From: Planctomicrobium piriforme
GTDB lineage: Bacteria; Planctomycetota; Planctomycetia; Planctomycetales; Planctomycetaceae
Direction of reading: 5' to 3'
Length of the DNA: 64,000 nucleotides
Assembly: GCA_945860955.1 (NCBI GenBank)
Contig: CAMATH010000008.1
Location: forward strand, 1-64,000
Shown here: in pieces, positions 25,822 through 34,100 of the stretch
Position numbering within the stretch: the first letter of the stretch is position 1
Layout: the number at the start of each line of letters is the position of its first letter
Program-made: the position numbers and the translations under genes
Notes under the pieces: generated by a model
What the model saw: the letters and a program-made list of their open reading frames with translations, nothing else
Told to the model about the DNA's origin: nothing
The model's database searches: none

Positions 25822-26546
25822 GTCGAGTAGGCCCGGGGGATTGCTCCCCCGGACCTCTCACAGAACCGGACTTGTGGTTCACACATCCGGCTCTTTGAAG
25901 TGAACATCAGCGTCGAAGACGTTCTCCGACACTCAACCTCACGTTCCGCTTGCGCTTCCCGCGAGGCTGCTGGATTCGGTCGTCAGGTTGAACTCGTTTG
26001 TGCAGCAGGCGTAGGCTCTTCCGCGGATTCGTCCGCGAACGCACCTCTCCCGCCCCCCAAAGGGCTGTCGGCGAACACGAGTATCAGGTTGACGTGACTC
26101 CACGCTTCTCACTCCATGACCCCCTTCGCTCCACCGGCTTTCACCGGCTTCAACGCTACTATGGGACCATCCGACTTCTCTCCCGGCTTCGGACTGCCGT
26201 TGTTTACCTTCGGCAACCCTACCGCACTTGCGGACCTGAAGAGATCTCTGAGGGTAAGAACGAACAATGTCCCGCTGCGCCCGTCCCCACTACCTGCCTG
26301 TCACGACTGGATATTGGGCTTAGCGTAAGGTGGCACGCTCACCCGGACAGGCCGGCCTTACGGGGCTTCACTCTCGTTCGGTGCTGCGGTTCGCCATCCG
26401 GCTTCCATTCCACACGCACTCGCGGGGAGGTCGCGCCCGATCACGTGACCGGTCACTTCCCGTGCAGTTGCCTTCGGCTCTTGGTTTCCTCCAGTTGGAC
26501 CCAAAAGGGACTTTCACCCTCAATTGTTCATTCATGCCTCACGCAC
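25822..26546 (-). mobile_element. ORF-less group II intron
   Basis: Minus strand 5' end GTGCGTGAGG, with the domain I hallmark GAGGGTGAAAGTCCC about 25 nt further in. The 3' end has a 31-nt domain V hairpin (25863-25893) and a domain VI-like hairpin (CCGGGGG/CCCCCGG), ending ACTCGAC. About 725 bp in all, with no reverse-transcriptase/maturase frame in either direction, so it would need help in trans. It is inserted in the 3' element of the caspase gene 26532-28397: removing it restores a sequence colinear with the other two copies of that element. Insertion beside a terminator-like hairpin is typical of class IIC introns. Confidence 0.72.
25863..25893 (-). ncRNA. Group II intron domain V
   Basis: Minus strand GAGCCGGATGTG, loop TGAAC, CACA, two-base AG bulge, TCCGGTTC: the 8-bp stem, bulge and short upper stem of domain V, the catalytic core of group II introns. 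Confidence 0.75.
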
Positions 26547-28397
26547 GTCCGGGCCTCCGCTCCCGGCTCCGCTCGACTGTTCCTGTTCGCCTGCTGACTG
26601 GACGGGACTCAGGGCCAGGCGGAAGCCCAAGATGTAGTTCCGGAGGCCGGGCGAGTTGAGGTAGCGAGCCGCCGACCGGCAGCGCACGGCGACGCTGTTC
26701 CAACCGCCGCCACGGAGCACCCGCAGCGAGCCCGTTTTTGCAACCGGGTCCGTTTTTCCAGGGAGTTTCGCTTCGTACGCGTCGAGGCACCACTCCCACA
26801 CGTTGCCGTGCATGTCGTGCAGCCCCCACTTGTTCGCCGGATACGAGCCGACCGTCGTCGTCCGTTTCAAATAGTCACCTTTGTTCGTTGTACCGTACGG
26901 GTTCGTTCCGTCACAATTCGCCTCGGTTCCGTTCAGGCTCGTGCCGAATGAAAACGGCGTCACACTCTCTTTCGTCCGGCAAGCGTACTCCCATTGCGCC
27001 TCCGTCGGCAGGGTGTACTGCCAACCGGTGGGGAGCCTCCCCGCCTTCCGCTCGGCCTCGGTGAACTTTTTGCAGAATTCGAGGGCGTCGTCGTATGAGA
27101 CCTGTTCGACGGGAAACTCCGCGGTCTGCTGGCCCGAAACACGTGATTTCCCTTCCCCCGTCGCGCAGAAATAGCTGGGATTCTTTCCCATGATCTTTTC
27201 GTACTGCGACTGCGTCACTTCGAATTTCCCCAACCAGAAGCCGCTCGACAGCGTGACGTCGACCTGGTCTTCTTCTCTATGCCCGGTTTCGTTTTTGGGA
27301 CTTCCCATGCGAAAACTGTCGGGGGGGCACCAGACCAACTTTAGCTTCAGGGCGTTGTCGTCGCGCACTTGGCCTTCCTGAGTCCGTTTTACCGTTCCAA
27401 TCACGCTCGCAGGCGATTCCTTCGGAATCGTGTTCTTCGGAATGTCGACTTTACCGGCATTGGGGCTGATCTTCGCCAGCACGCTCGCCGGGATCAGCAC
27501 GGGGGGCTGCCCTTCAAGATTCGATTTGAGGTTCGGATGTTGCTGCGCGCCGTCGTTCTTCAACTGCGGCACCGCTTCGATTCGCGCAGGGACCTCTTCG
27601 CGTACGAACCCCTGCAGAGAATCCCACGTCACTCGATTCTTCAGGTCAGCGCCGGCTCCCTTCAATCCATCCAGCACAGTGTGAAAAAACGCCCCGTGCC
27701 CGCCCCCGAACGCCTCGTTTTCATACGAGTATTCCCCTCGCGAACAACTCAGCAGCACCGCTGTCTGCGGCGGCAGTTCGGCAAGGGTCAACCGGTCGAT
27801 GCCGCCGGCGCTCCGCCGGGTTCCCTTCGATTTCGGTTCCGTGCGGCAGGCGTCGACCAGCACCAGCTTGGGACCGATTCCGCTGTCTTCCAGCGTCTGC
27901 AGCAATTGTGCGATGCTGAGCAGGGTTTTGGGGGCCTGCGGAACTTGTACGCGCCCTTCGTCTTCGAGAGTCATCGACGGATTAGCGTCGAGCGGGCAGA
28001 AAAAGCTGTCGCTGGAACCGCGCGGCTGCAAACCGTGCCCGGTCAGCCCCACGATGATCAGATCGCGCCGCGTCACCTCGCGCGATTCGAGGAATTCCTT
28101 GAGCCGATCGCGAATGTTGGCGGCGGTCGGCCGCAATTTGGCGTCTTTCTTTCCTCGCGCCCCAGAAAGGACCACCAAGTCGTATTCGGCCTGCTTAAGC
28201 AGTGCCGAGCTCGCTTCGACGTCGCGCTCGGTGTAGGGGAGCGGATCGAGGGCGGCATGATTGTATTCGGGAACGGCGACGAAAAACGCCAGCCGGCGGC
28301 CTGGGTCCTGGGCTTTGACCAGAACCGGAAGGCCGAACAAAGCGGCGGCCGGAATCAGACCGGCCAGCAGGAGTCGACGTCGCGGGAACTGTCGCAT
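26532..28397 (-). CDS. Tat-exported caspase-like protease fused to FGE domain, probable DGR target (paralogue 9)
   Basis: 621 aa from ATG 28397; a 91-residue longer reading is unsupported. Twin-arginine signal (FPRRRLLLAGLIPAAAL), caspase-like domain with His121 (LTGHG) and Cys184 (VDACR), linker, FGE domain (LPTEAQWEYACRTK, MHGNVWEWCLD, RVLRGGGW) and GLRNYILGFRLALSPVQ. The frame then runs on for about 28 residues and into the intron, which supplies the last codons and stop; without the intron it would end a few codons later in the 3' element. In the 18 nt aligned to the template remnant 5 of 9 adenines and 0 of 9 other bases differ. It lies immediately upstream of the accessory/template wreck, so it was the resident target of that cassette. 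Confidence 0.85.
   Translation of the reverse strand: MRQFPRRRLLLAGLIPAAALFGLPVLVKAQDPGRRLAFFVAVPEYNHAALDPLPYTERDVEASSALLKQAEYDLVVLSGARGKKDAKLRPTAANIRDRLKEFLESREVTRRDLIIVGLTGHGLQPRGSSDSFFCPLDANPSMTLEDEGRVQVPQAPKTLLSIAQLLQTLEDSGIGPKLVLVDACRTEPKSKGTRRSAGGIDRLTLAELPPQTAVLLSCSRGEYSYENEAFGGGHGAFFHTVLDGLKGAGADLKNRVTWDSLQGFVREEVPARIEAVPQLKNDGAQQHPNLKSNLEGQPPVLIPASVLAKISPNAGKVDIPKNTIPKESPASVIGTVKRTQEGQVRDDNALKLKLVWCPPDSFRMGSPKNETGHREEDQVDVTLSSGFWLGKFEVTQSQYEKIMGKNPSYFCATGEGKSRVSGQQTAEFPVEQVSYDDALEFCKKFTEAERKAGRLPTGWQYTLPTEAQWEYACRTKESVTPFSFGTSLNGTEANCDGTNPYGTTNKGDYLKRTTTVGSYPANKWGLHDMHGNVWEWCLDAYEAKLPGKTDPVAKTGSLRVLRGGGWNSVAVRCRSAARYLNSPGLRNYILGFRLALSPVQSAGEQEQSSGAGSGGPDVREA
26590..26720 (-). other. 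Variable region (VR) of caspase-FGE paralogue 9
   Basis: Approximate limits. 26631-26648 aligns to template 25575-25592: A to G, A to C and three A to T changes, no change at C or G. Beyond it toward the 3' end the two sequences share CTTGGG(C/T)TTCCG(C/T)CTGGCCCT with scattered silent differences. Confidence 0.6.
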
Positions 28398-28454
28398 GAG
28401 ATCGCTCCTTCGTTTTCGAGGACCGGAATCACTATCGGAGAATTGTAATAGAGA

Positions 28455-28479
28455 CAGAATGGGGAAGGGAAATCTTCCT
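28455..28479 (-). promoter_or_regulatory. ECF-type promoter before caspase paralogue 9
   Basis: Minus strand AGGAAGATT-N13-CTGTC, then CTATTACAAT, 58 bp before the start. One mismatch in each box relative to the other sites, but the downstream CTATTACAAT block is the same as at 21783. Confidence 0.5.
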
Positions 28480-28599
28480 GGAAATTCGCGATATCGATCG
28501 GGCCGATGAAAAATCCCGACTCCCCCGAGTGCGGAATTCCCCGGCACGTGAATCGGTGGGGGCTTGCGTGCGCGATTCGCTGCCCGTTCGATTCGCCGG

Positions 28600-29481
28600 T
28601 TACGCCGCCGCCTTGGCGGCTTCGTCGCGCAGGAACCTGCGTAACGCCTCGACTGTCGCCTGGGCATCAAGGCGAACTTGATCGATCGATTTCTCGCCCG
28701 ATTTCAGATCAGCCACGTGTCCGTCGATCTTCTTCGCCCAGAGTCGGCATCGGTCGACCAGTTGTTGACGCCCACTGGCGCTGAGTGTCGCGTGGGGGGC
28801 CTCGATCAGTGCGTCGCACGCGTGTCGAAATTCCCGCAAACGGCGCTCCAGATCGGCTGGACGATTCAGCGTGACCCGATCGAATTCACCGGCCGCCTGT
28901 TCCAGGGCCAGGTAGTGCTCGGCCGCCGTCCGCCCTGCCGTCAGTACGCCGGGCTTCTCCCAACCCCAGTCGGGGACGGAAGGACGAAGTAGAAACAGGG
29001 CAATACCGGCCGCGGTGGCGATTGGGATCAACCAGATCAACGCCCGGCGTGAATTCGGTTGCGGCCTGGCTGGCGACGACTGGGAACGCGGCGGAGTTTG
29101 GGGCGTGGACCCGATCCGATCTGATTGAAAGATCCGCTCCTGAACACGCTCTACCGCGGCGGACAATTCCGGTCCCCGCGGCACGCGATTCCAATGCTCC
29201 CCCCCGTCGATGAATGCCCGCTCCTGCAATTCAAAAAGCAGTTGAGGATGAGTCAACAGTGTTCGTAGCGGGGGTGTCGGAAGCTGACTCAATCCGCCAT
29301 TCAAAACCACAGGCAGTTCCGTTCCCAGGGCTTCTTCCAGTGATGGATTCGTAGTCTGCGGACCGTGAATCACGGCAAGTTCGTCGACCAATTGGTGAAG
29401 ATCGAGTCCGACGAGTTGGCGTTCCAGCCACTGTCGCAGTTCGACCGGTTCGGTCGGCATGTCGAGGGCAATGAGAATCAT
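28600..29481 (-). CDS. Putative membrane anti-sigma or sigma-partner protein
   Basis: 293 aa (286 aa if ATG 29460 is used). Residues 1-90 form a helical cytosolic domain (ELRQWLERQLVGLDLHQLVDEL). Residues about 155-175 are one membrane helix (ALIWLIPIATAAGIALFLL), followed by about 110 residues outside with helical character. ATG 29481 is 1 bp after the sigma gene's stop, a translational-coupling arrangement typical of sigma/anti-sigma pairs. No anti-sigma HxxxCxxC zinc motif is visible, so the anti-sigma role rests on position and topology only. The N-terminal domain could instead be an adaptor of the kind used in bacterial conflict systems. Confidence 0.5.
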   Translation of the reverse strand: MILIALDMPTEPVELRQWLERQLVGLDLHQLVDELAVIHGPQTTNPSLEEALGTELPVVLNGGLSQLPTPPLRTLLTHPQLLFELQERAFIDGGEHWNRVPRGPELSAAVERVQERIFQSDRIGSTPQTPPRSQSSPARPQPNSRRALIWLIPIATAAGIALFLLRPSVPDWGWEKPGVLTAGRTAAEHYLALEQAAGEFDRVTLNRPADLERRLREFRHACDALIEAPHATLSASGRQQLVDRCRLWAKKIDGHVADLKSGEKSIDQVRLDAQATVEALRRFLRDEAAKAAA

Positions 29482-29482
29482 G

Positions 29483-30055
29483 TCAGTTGCTCATCTTCCC
29501 TTCGATGCACTCACGCAGCAACTCGCGGCCGCGAGAACGACGGGTGTAAATCGTTCCGACGGCGACGTTAAACCGCTGTGCCTGATCCGCCACGGAAATA
29601 TCGGAGAGATCGGCGCGAAGGACCTCTTGAAACTCCGGGGGCAGCGCGGACAGACATGTCGCCCATGCCTGATCAAGGCGTTCGAAGTCGATCGACTCTG
29701 GAGCACGAGAGTCATGTCCATCGCCCAGCGTCTGTTCTCCGCCCCGCCGTTTACGACGACGAGTCCAGTCAATCGCATGATTCTTCGCGACCTGGAACAA
29801 CCAGGCACGCAGATTCTCGGGTTGACGGAGATTCTCGGGCTGTTGGTCCCTGGAGAGCGATTCGAGCAGCTTCATCCAGAGGTCTTGCAATAGATCCTCC
29901 GCATCCTGAGGTTGCCGCGTAAACGACTGCAGGTATGAAAGTAATCGCTCCGCGTAACGGCGGAACAGCTCATTGAATGCCTCCACACGCCCTGCAACCA
30001 GAATTGGCCAGAGTTCGGCGTCGGTGCAATGGGAAAATGAATCGTCGGCAGCCAT
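29483..30055 (-). CDS. ECF RNA polymerase sigma factor
   Basis: 190 aa from ATG 30055; a start at 30178 would add 41 non-conserved residues. Region 2 (FRRYAERLLSYLQSF, AEDLLQDLWMKLLE, RAWLFQVAKNHAIDWTRRR) and region 4 (LPPEFQEVLRADLSDISVADQAQRF, then VGTIYTRRSRGRELL) give the standard two-domain ECF layout, with no region 3. The next gene downstream overlaps nearly (1-bp gap) and codes a membrane protein. A GGGAAGATT-N13-CGTC box lies at 30297-30321, implying autoregulation and predicting the promoter class it reads: the seven other such boxes in the window. The leader to ATG 30055 would be long (about 240 nt), the weak point of the start choice. Confidence 0.85.
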   Translation of the reverse strand: MAADDSFSHCTDAELWPILVAGRVEAFNELFRRYAERLLSYLQSFTRQPQDAEDLLQDLWMKLLESLSRDQQPENLRQPENLRAWLFQVAKNHAIDWTRRRKRRGGEQTLGDGHDSRAPESIDFERLDQAWATCLSALPPEFQEVLRADLSDISVADQAQRFNVAVGTIYTRRSRGRELLRECIEGKMSN

Positions 30056-30296
30056 GCCGCCACAGTAGCGAGTCGAGGGACGGCGCTCAATTCCGAGCTG
30101 TGCCGAGGCCACAATCCCGATTTCAACCGCGGAAGCACTGAGACCGTCCGGGTGCGGAGGGGCCGGCAGTGGACACAAGTCGCTGGCGGATGCATCAACG
30201 ACACTCCGTGGTTAGCGAACGTGGCTTTGAGAATTGGCGGCAGACGGATGGTGCATCGTCTGCCTCTCAAAGGGGAACGACGACGCCATCAATAGG

Positions 30297-30321
30297 ACGG
30301 ACTCCTCCGCGGAATCTTCCC
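30297..30321 (-). promoter_or_regulatory. ECF-type promoter, candidate autoregulatory site of the sigma gene
   Basis: Minus strand GGGAAGATT-N13-CGTCC, followed by CTATTGATG. Divergent to the box at 30433-30457, so both genes on either side of this 510-bp gap would respond to the same sigma. Confidence 0.6.
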
Positions 30322-30432
30322 GACGAGTCTCCGATTTGTCTGCCATTTTCACCACGAAGGTGACCAAATCACCCGCTTTTCTGCTTCTTTAGGCGGCAAA
30401 CTGAAATCCCTACGTCTTTTTTTCAAATTCTC

Positions 30433-30457
30433 GGGAAGATGTGGCCGGCGGCGACGT
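30433..30457 (+). promoter_or_regulatory. ECF-type promoter before the coiled-coil protein gene
   Basis: Plus strand GGGAAGATG-N13-CGTTTC, 112 bp before ATG 30569. It is the only plus-strand copy and lies before the only plus-strand gene of the region, which supports the assignment. Confidence 0.6.
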
Positions 30458-30568
30458 TTCCTAGTTGAAGAGTGCCAATCAACAAGCCCGCTGGACTTTC
30501 AATGTGGCTTCCACCCACACAAGTTTGTTCCTTCGGTCGTTCTGCAACTCAAGTACGGAGAATCTGTC

Positions 30569-31444
30569 ATGCGAAGGTTGGTTATCGTTGTAGTCATCTC
30601 AGGTTCGGTTCTTGGAGCCGCGCCAGAGTTTTCCGCGACAACGCTCTTGCCGCGTGCGGCGGCCCAGGGTGGATTGTTGGTGAACTTGGGTAAATTCCTG
30701 GTCGGTTGGATCGCCGGTCACGCTCTGGATCGCGTCACGGGATTGGACGGCACGGCGGATACTCGGCAACTGAAACGGGAGCTGAACGAACTCGCACGCA
30801 ACGATCGTGCCAACGCCGCACGGATTCTGCAACTCCGGTCTGACCTGCGAGATGGCATGCTGCGGACAGACGTGGAACGACTGTTGCGTAAAACACTGGC
30901 CGAAGTCGATGTCCGGTTGCTCAAACTTGCGAGCGAAGTGGCCGAGCAGCGGAAGGAACTGAACAAGCAGTTGCTCGACCTGACTCTGAATCGGCAACAA
31001 CTCGACAAGTTGTACGCACAGTTCAACAGCCTTGACCGTCGGCTCAAGAATGAACTCCGTGAACACCAGCAGCGGTTGGACGTCCACGAGGAACGGATAT
31101 CCCGCATCGAACAACGTATGGACGATCACTCGAGCCGCGTTGACGATCATGATGAGAGGTTGCGGCGCCTGTCGGCGGAGATAGAGGCGTTCCGACGCGA
31201 TTATCCGCGCATCAGTCCTGAGGAGCAGGGTGCCCAACTGGGTGTCGCGGGAATGACAGCACTGCGGAACGGCGACACCCGTGAGGCGATTGTCCCCGAA
31301 CGCAATTTCGGTCGACCGCAGCGCGGGGTCAATGACGCACGACGAGAACCGGTGTATGGGGTCGGAGTTCAAGGGGCTCGTGGTCCCAGCGAGCGAACGC
31401 GTGGGCGCACACAAAATGTCGCGTCGGCTTGCCGAGGCCGATAG
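30569..31444 (+). CDS. Exported coiled-coil protein, C-terminus possibly frameshifted
   Basis: 291 aa. Signal peptide about 1-33 (ending PRAAAQ). Residues 40-55 are Gly-rich/hydrophobic (LGKFLVGWIAGHALDRVTG). Residues about 65-215 are a long coiled coil (heptads through QRKELNKQLLDL, LREHQQRLDVHEERISRIEQRM). From about residue 230 (AGMTALRNGDTREAI) the character changes to Arg/Gly/Pro-rich, and the stop is reached in unlike sequence, so the original gene (perhaps with TPR-like repeats, cf. ALRNGDTREAI) may have been cut by a frameshift near 31300. Divergent from the sigma operon with its own ECF box. Function unknown. Confidence 0.6.
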   Translation: MRRLVIVVVISGSVLGAAPEFSATTLLPRAAAQGGLLVNLGKFLVGWIAGHALDRVTGLDGTADTRQLKRELNELARNDRANAARILQLRSDLRDGMLRTDVERLLRKTLAEVDVRLLKLASEVAEQRKELNKQLLDLTLNRQQLDKLYAQFNSLDRRLKNELREHQQRLDVHEERISRIEQRMDDHSSRVDDHDERLRRLSAEIEAFRRDYPRISPEEQGAQLGVAGMTALRNGDTREAIVPERNFGRPQRGVNDARREPVYGVGVQGARGPSERTRGRTQNVASACRGR

Positions 31445-31935
31445 TGTCGCGACGCATCCTGCTGGCGAATGCAGTCCGAGAGTTTGCCCCGGACCGCATC
31501 CACACAGATTTTCTGACATCGAATTGATCGCCCCGAAGAACAGAGTTGCTGCGATGTCCGGCGTCTCAATTCGAGGCTGTCAGAACCAATCGTGGGTAAG
31601 TCCAATCTCGGCGTACGCGGCTGGTGAATCACCCCTTGTGCACGATGATTGTCGTTTCCTATCGTTGTCGAACGCGTCAAATAACCATACGGTTCTGTGG
31701 TAATTCGGACCGGATGCTTCGACTCGGCTTCGTCGTAACGAATTCGTAGGCCACCGGACAGCAGTTGGCCGAAAGACCGTGGGATAATCGCCCCGTTCGA
31801 GTGTGTGTCGTCTCTCCCGGGGCGGTTGCCTATGGCTCGCTCCGACAAGCGGCGTTCCTCGACCGGGGAGGGTGAAGGGGCACGGGGTAGTAGCCGTGCC
31901 GGCCCGCGGAACGGACGAAGGCAGCTTCCACGGTA
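31445..31935. other. Gap without recognised gene
   Basis: I see no conserved frame or structure I can name. It marks the change from the ECF regulon to the plasmid-type genes. Confidence 0.4.
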
Positions 31936-32841
31936 TCAGAGCGGGAGCGGAGTCTGCACGATGGTCGGCAGCCGAACGGCTGGACGAACTGGTTGCGCTG
32001 TGGGGTGAAGTTCGACGAGTGACTGCCAGGCTCCTCGATGGTCGACGAACAGCGGCGACCGGACGGGGTCTGGCGATCCGAGGTAGGCATCGAGTGTGGC
32101 GGCGTACACCAGCCGGCGGTTCTTGTTCTCGGCGATCTGGTTCGCGACGGCCAGCAGGTGGTAGGCCCGGTCGATGCTGCGGGTCAGAAACGCCACTCGA
32201 AACCGGGGACGCTCCCAGGTCTTGCCATGCTGCAGCCACTGGGAAAGCACCATCGACTGGTATGCGTCGTACGTCTGGAGTTTCCGGCGGACGCTCTGGA
32301 AGCTGTTCGAATCGACCGACTCGGTGCTCAGATCGATCTCGAACGCCACGCTGAAGTTTTTGCCTCCGGTTGTGAATCGGAAGAAGCAATCGGGCTGCAC
32401 CATGCGGTCGCCGACGGCGAACGTCAAGTCGTTTTCTCGATGGACCCGCAAAATAGTCACGCGATGGTCGTGGCAACCACGGAGTGTCGCCACGATCACC
32501 TCACCGAGCGTCAGCGTGTGCTCGAAGAGTGACGGAGAAATCTCGGCGAAGAACCCCTTCGGGGGGAGCGGTGTCTCTATTCCCAGCAAGGCCTGAAACC
32601 CGGCCGGCGTCAGCTTGTAGTAATTCTGCAGGCCCCCTCCCGCATGGGCGGTCGACCAGGAGCGGATGAATCCCACGCCCGCAAGTGTCTGAAGCCGCTC
32701 GCGCAGTCGCCGTTCGTTACCGAACGGGTCGCCGGGAAACGTGCTGCTCGCGCGCAGCAGCAGCGTCGTCGTGAGGGGCGTCCAACTGAGAAGTCGCAGG
32801 ATGGCCCGGTCGCGATCGGAGAGCGTGATCGTATTTGTCAT
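31936..32841 (-). CDS. Replication-relaxation family protein
   Basis: 301 aa. N-terminal winged-helix-like part (LSDRDRAILRLLSWTPLTTT, RRLRERLQTLAGVGFI, YYKLTPAGFQALLG) and a central nuclease-like alpha/beta core (VQPDCFFRFTTGGKNFSVAFEIDLSTES...VRRKLQTYDAYQ). This is the pattern of the replication-relaxation family (pfam13814) encoded by plasmids and ICEs, where it aids plasmid replication or mobilisation. The start ATG 32841 lies 51 bp from the divergent primase-like gene, so the two share a short control region. Confidence 0.75.
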   Translation of the reverse strand: MTNTITLSDRDRAILRLLSWTPLTTTLLLRASSTFPGDPFGNERRLRERLQTLAGVGFIRSWSTAHAGGGLQNYYKLTPAGFQALLGIETPLPPKGFFAEISPSLFEHTLTLGEVIVATLRGCHDHRVTILRVHRENDLTFAVGDRMVQPDCFFRFTTGGKNFSVAFEIDLSTESVDSNSFQSVRRKLQTYDAYQSMVLSQWLQHGKTWERPRFRVAFLTRSIDRAYHLLAVANQIAENKNRRLVYAATLDAYLGSPDPVRSPLFVDHRGAWQSLVELHPTAQPVRPAVRLPTIVQTPLPL

Positions 32842-32891
32842 GCAGCGGAACCCAGCGTACCATTCTTCACCACAGACTCACCAAACATCCG

Positions 32892-34100
32892 ATGAACCGC
32901 CCCGGCTACGTCAGCATCGATGAATTGCAAGCCGCCACAACGCTGGAGGCGGCAGCCGGCAAGTGCGGCGTAACCATCGACGTGCAGGGGACCGGCGAAA
33001 ATGTCCGGCTGGATTGTCCCTTCGGCTGCACCGGAGACCACGCCGGCAAGCGCGAAGTCTCGGTCAACGTAACCAACCCCCAGAAAGTCTTCTGCTGCCA
33101 CGCCTACGGCTGCCAGTTTCGTGGGAATCTGCTGTCGCTGATGCACGGCTGGCTCACCGGCACGCGCCCGACCGGCGAAAAACTCAAGGGGAACGAGTTT
33201 ACTCGCGTACGCGATGTTTTGGCTGGCAAATCCCCTGCCGGGTCTCCAACACCGGTTCCTTCACCAACAGCTCCAACCGCGATTACCGCCCCCACGAAGC
33301 CGACACGCAATCTGCCGCTCGTCCAGAGCGAGAACGAAAAGGCGCGGGAACTGACGACGATTGACGAGAAGTTCGTCGTCGACGTGGCGTCGATGTCGCC
33401 GACGGCGGCGAGTTACGTCCGACGGCATCCGTGTCTCACTCCCGCGTCGATGCGGAAATGGCGGATCGGGTTCCTGCCAGCCGATGGGGGCGGCGACAAA
33501 CGGGGCTGGTCGCTGCGGGGGCAAATCCTCTATCCCCTGCTCTCCGAAGACGGTCAGGAACTGGCCTGGATCGGTCGTGACCCACAGTTCGAAGCGAAAG
33601 AGATCGCTTTCAACGCACTCTCGCCCGACGCTCGGTCGAAAGAGAAGAAGCCCGCGAAGCATCGATTCCCAGTCGACTTTCACCGGGGCTTGGAACTGTT
33701 CGGCCAGCATGGAAGCCGGCTCAAGGAATCCGGGTATCGGGAGCGGATCGCCGAGTGCGGGATCATCGTCTGTGAAGGGTTCAACGACGTGGTGGGACTC
33801 GACAATCTCGGGATCCCGGCGGTCGCGATCTGTTCCAACCGGATCACCGAAGCACAACTCGCGAAGATCGAACGGTTTTCCCGACTGCTCGCAGGTGGCA
33901 AAGTGACGTTGTTGTTCGACGCCGACGAGGCGGGTGACGAGGGGGCGAGGGAGGCGCTCTGGCTGCTGGCGCAGCGGCGCCTCGACGTCCGTATCGGCTG
34001 GAGCCGTGCGATGCACGGCGGGAAGTTCGCGGGACGTCAGCCCGAGTCGCTGACGCGGGACGAATGGGAGTCGGCCGTTCGGCCGACGACGACACGCTGA
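32892..34100 (+). CDS. CHC2 zinc-finger/Toprim primase-like protein
   Basis: 402 aa from ATG 32892. Cysteines CPFGC (about 38-42) and CCHAYGC (about 66-72) give a CHC2-type zinc ribbon; a Pro/Thr-rich linker follows (about 115-135). The Toprim domain has the catalytic Glu in IIVCEGFNDVVGL (about 299) and the acidic DADEAGDE motif (about 345), as in DnaG-type primases and phage/plasmid helicase-primases. The central RNA-polymerase domain is reduced. Likely primes replication of the integrated element. Chromosomal DnaG is larger, so this is an accessory, element-borne copy. Confidence 0.78.
   Translation: MNRPGYVSIDELQAATTLEAAAGKCGVTIDVQGTGENVRLDCPFGCTGDHAGKREVSVNVTNPQKVFCCHAYGCQFRGNLLSLMHGWLTGTRPTGEKLKGNEFTRVRDVLAGKSPAGSPTPVPSPTAPTAITAPTKPTRNLPLVQSENEKARELTTIDEKFVVDVASMSPTAASYVRRHPCLTPASMRKWRIGFLPADGGGDKRGWSLRGQILYPLLSEDGQELAWIGRDPQFEAKEIAFNALSPDARSKEKKPAKHRFPVDFHRGLELFGQHGSRLKESGYRERIAECGIIVCEGFNDVVGLDNLGIPAVAICSNRITEAQLAKIERFSRLLAGGKVTLLFDADEAGDEGAREALWLLAQRRLDVRIGWSRAMHGGKFAGRQPESLTRDEWESAVRPTTTR

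Noticed and set aside
25900-26530. Plus-strand frames such as TPFAPPAFTGFNATMGPSD
   Set aside because: Lie on the complement of a structured group II intron; known type of spurious ORF.
25142-26530. Reverse transcriptase of the DGR or intron
   Set aside because: Looked for on both strands; no YxDD or palm-domain frame. Stated as absent.
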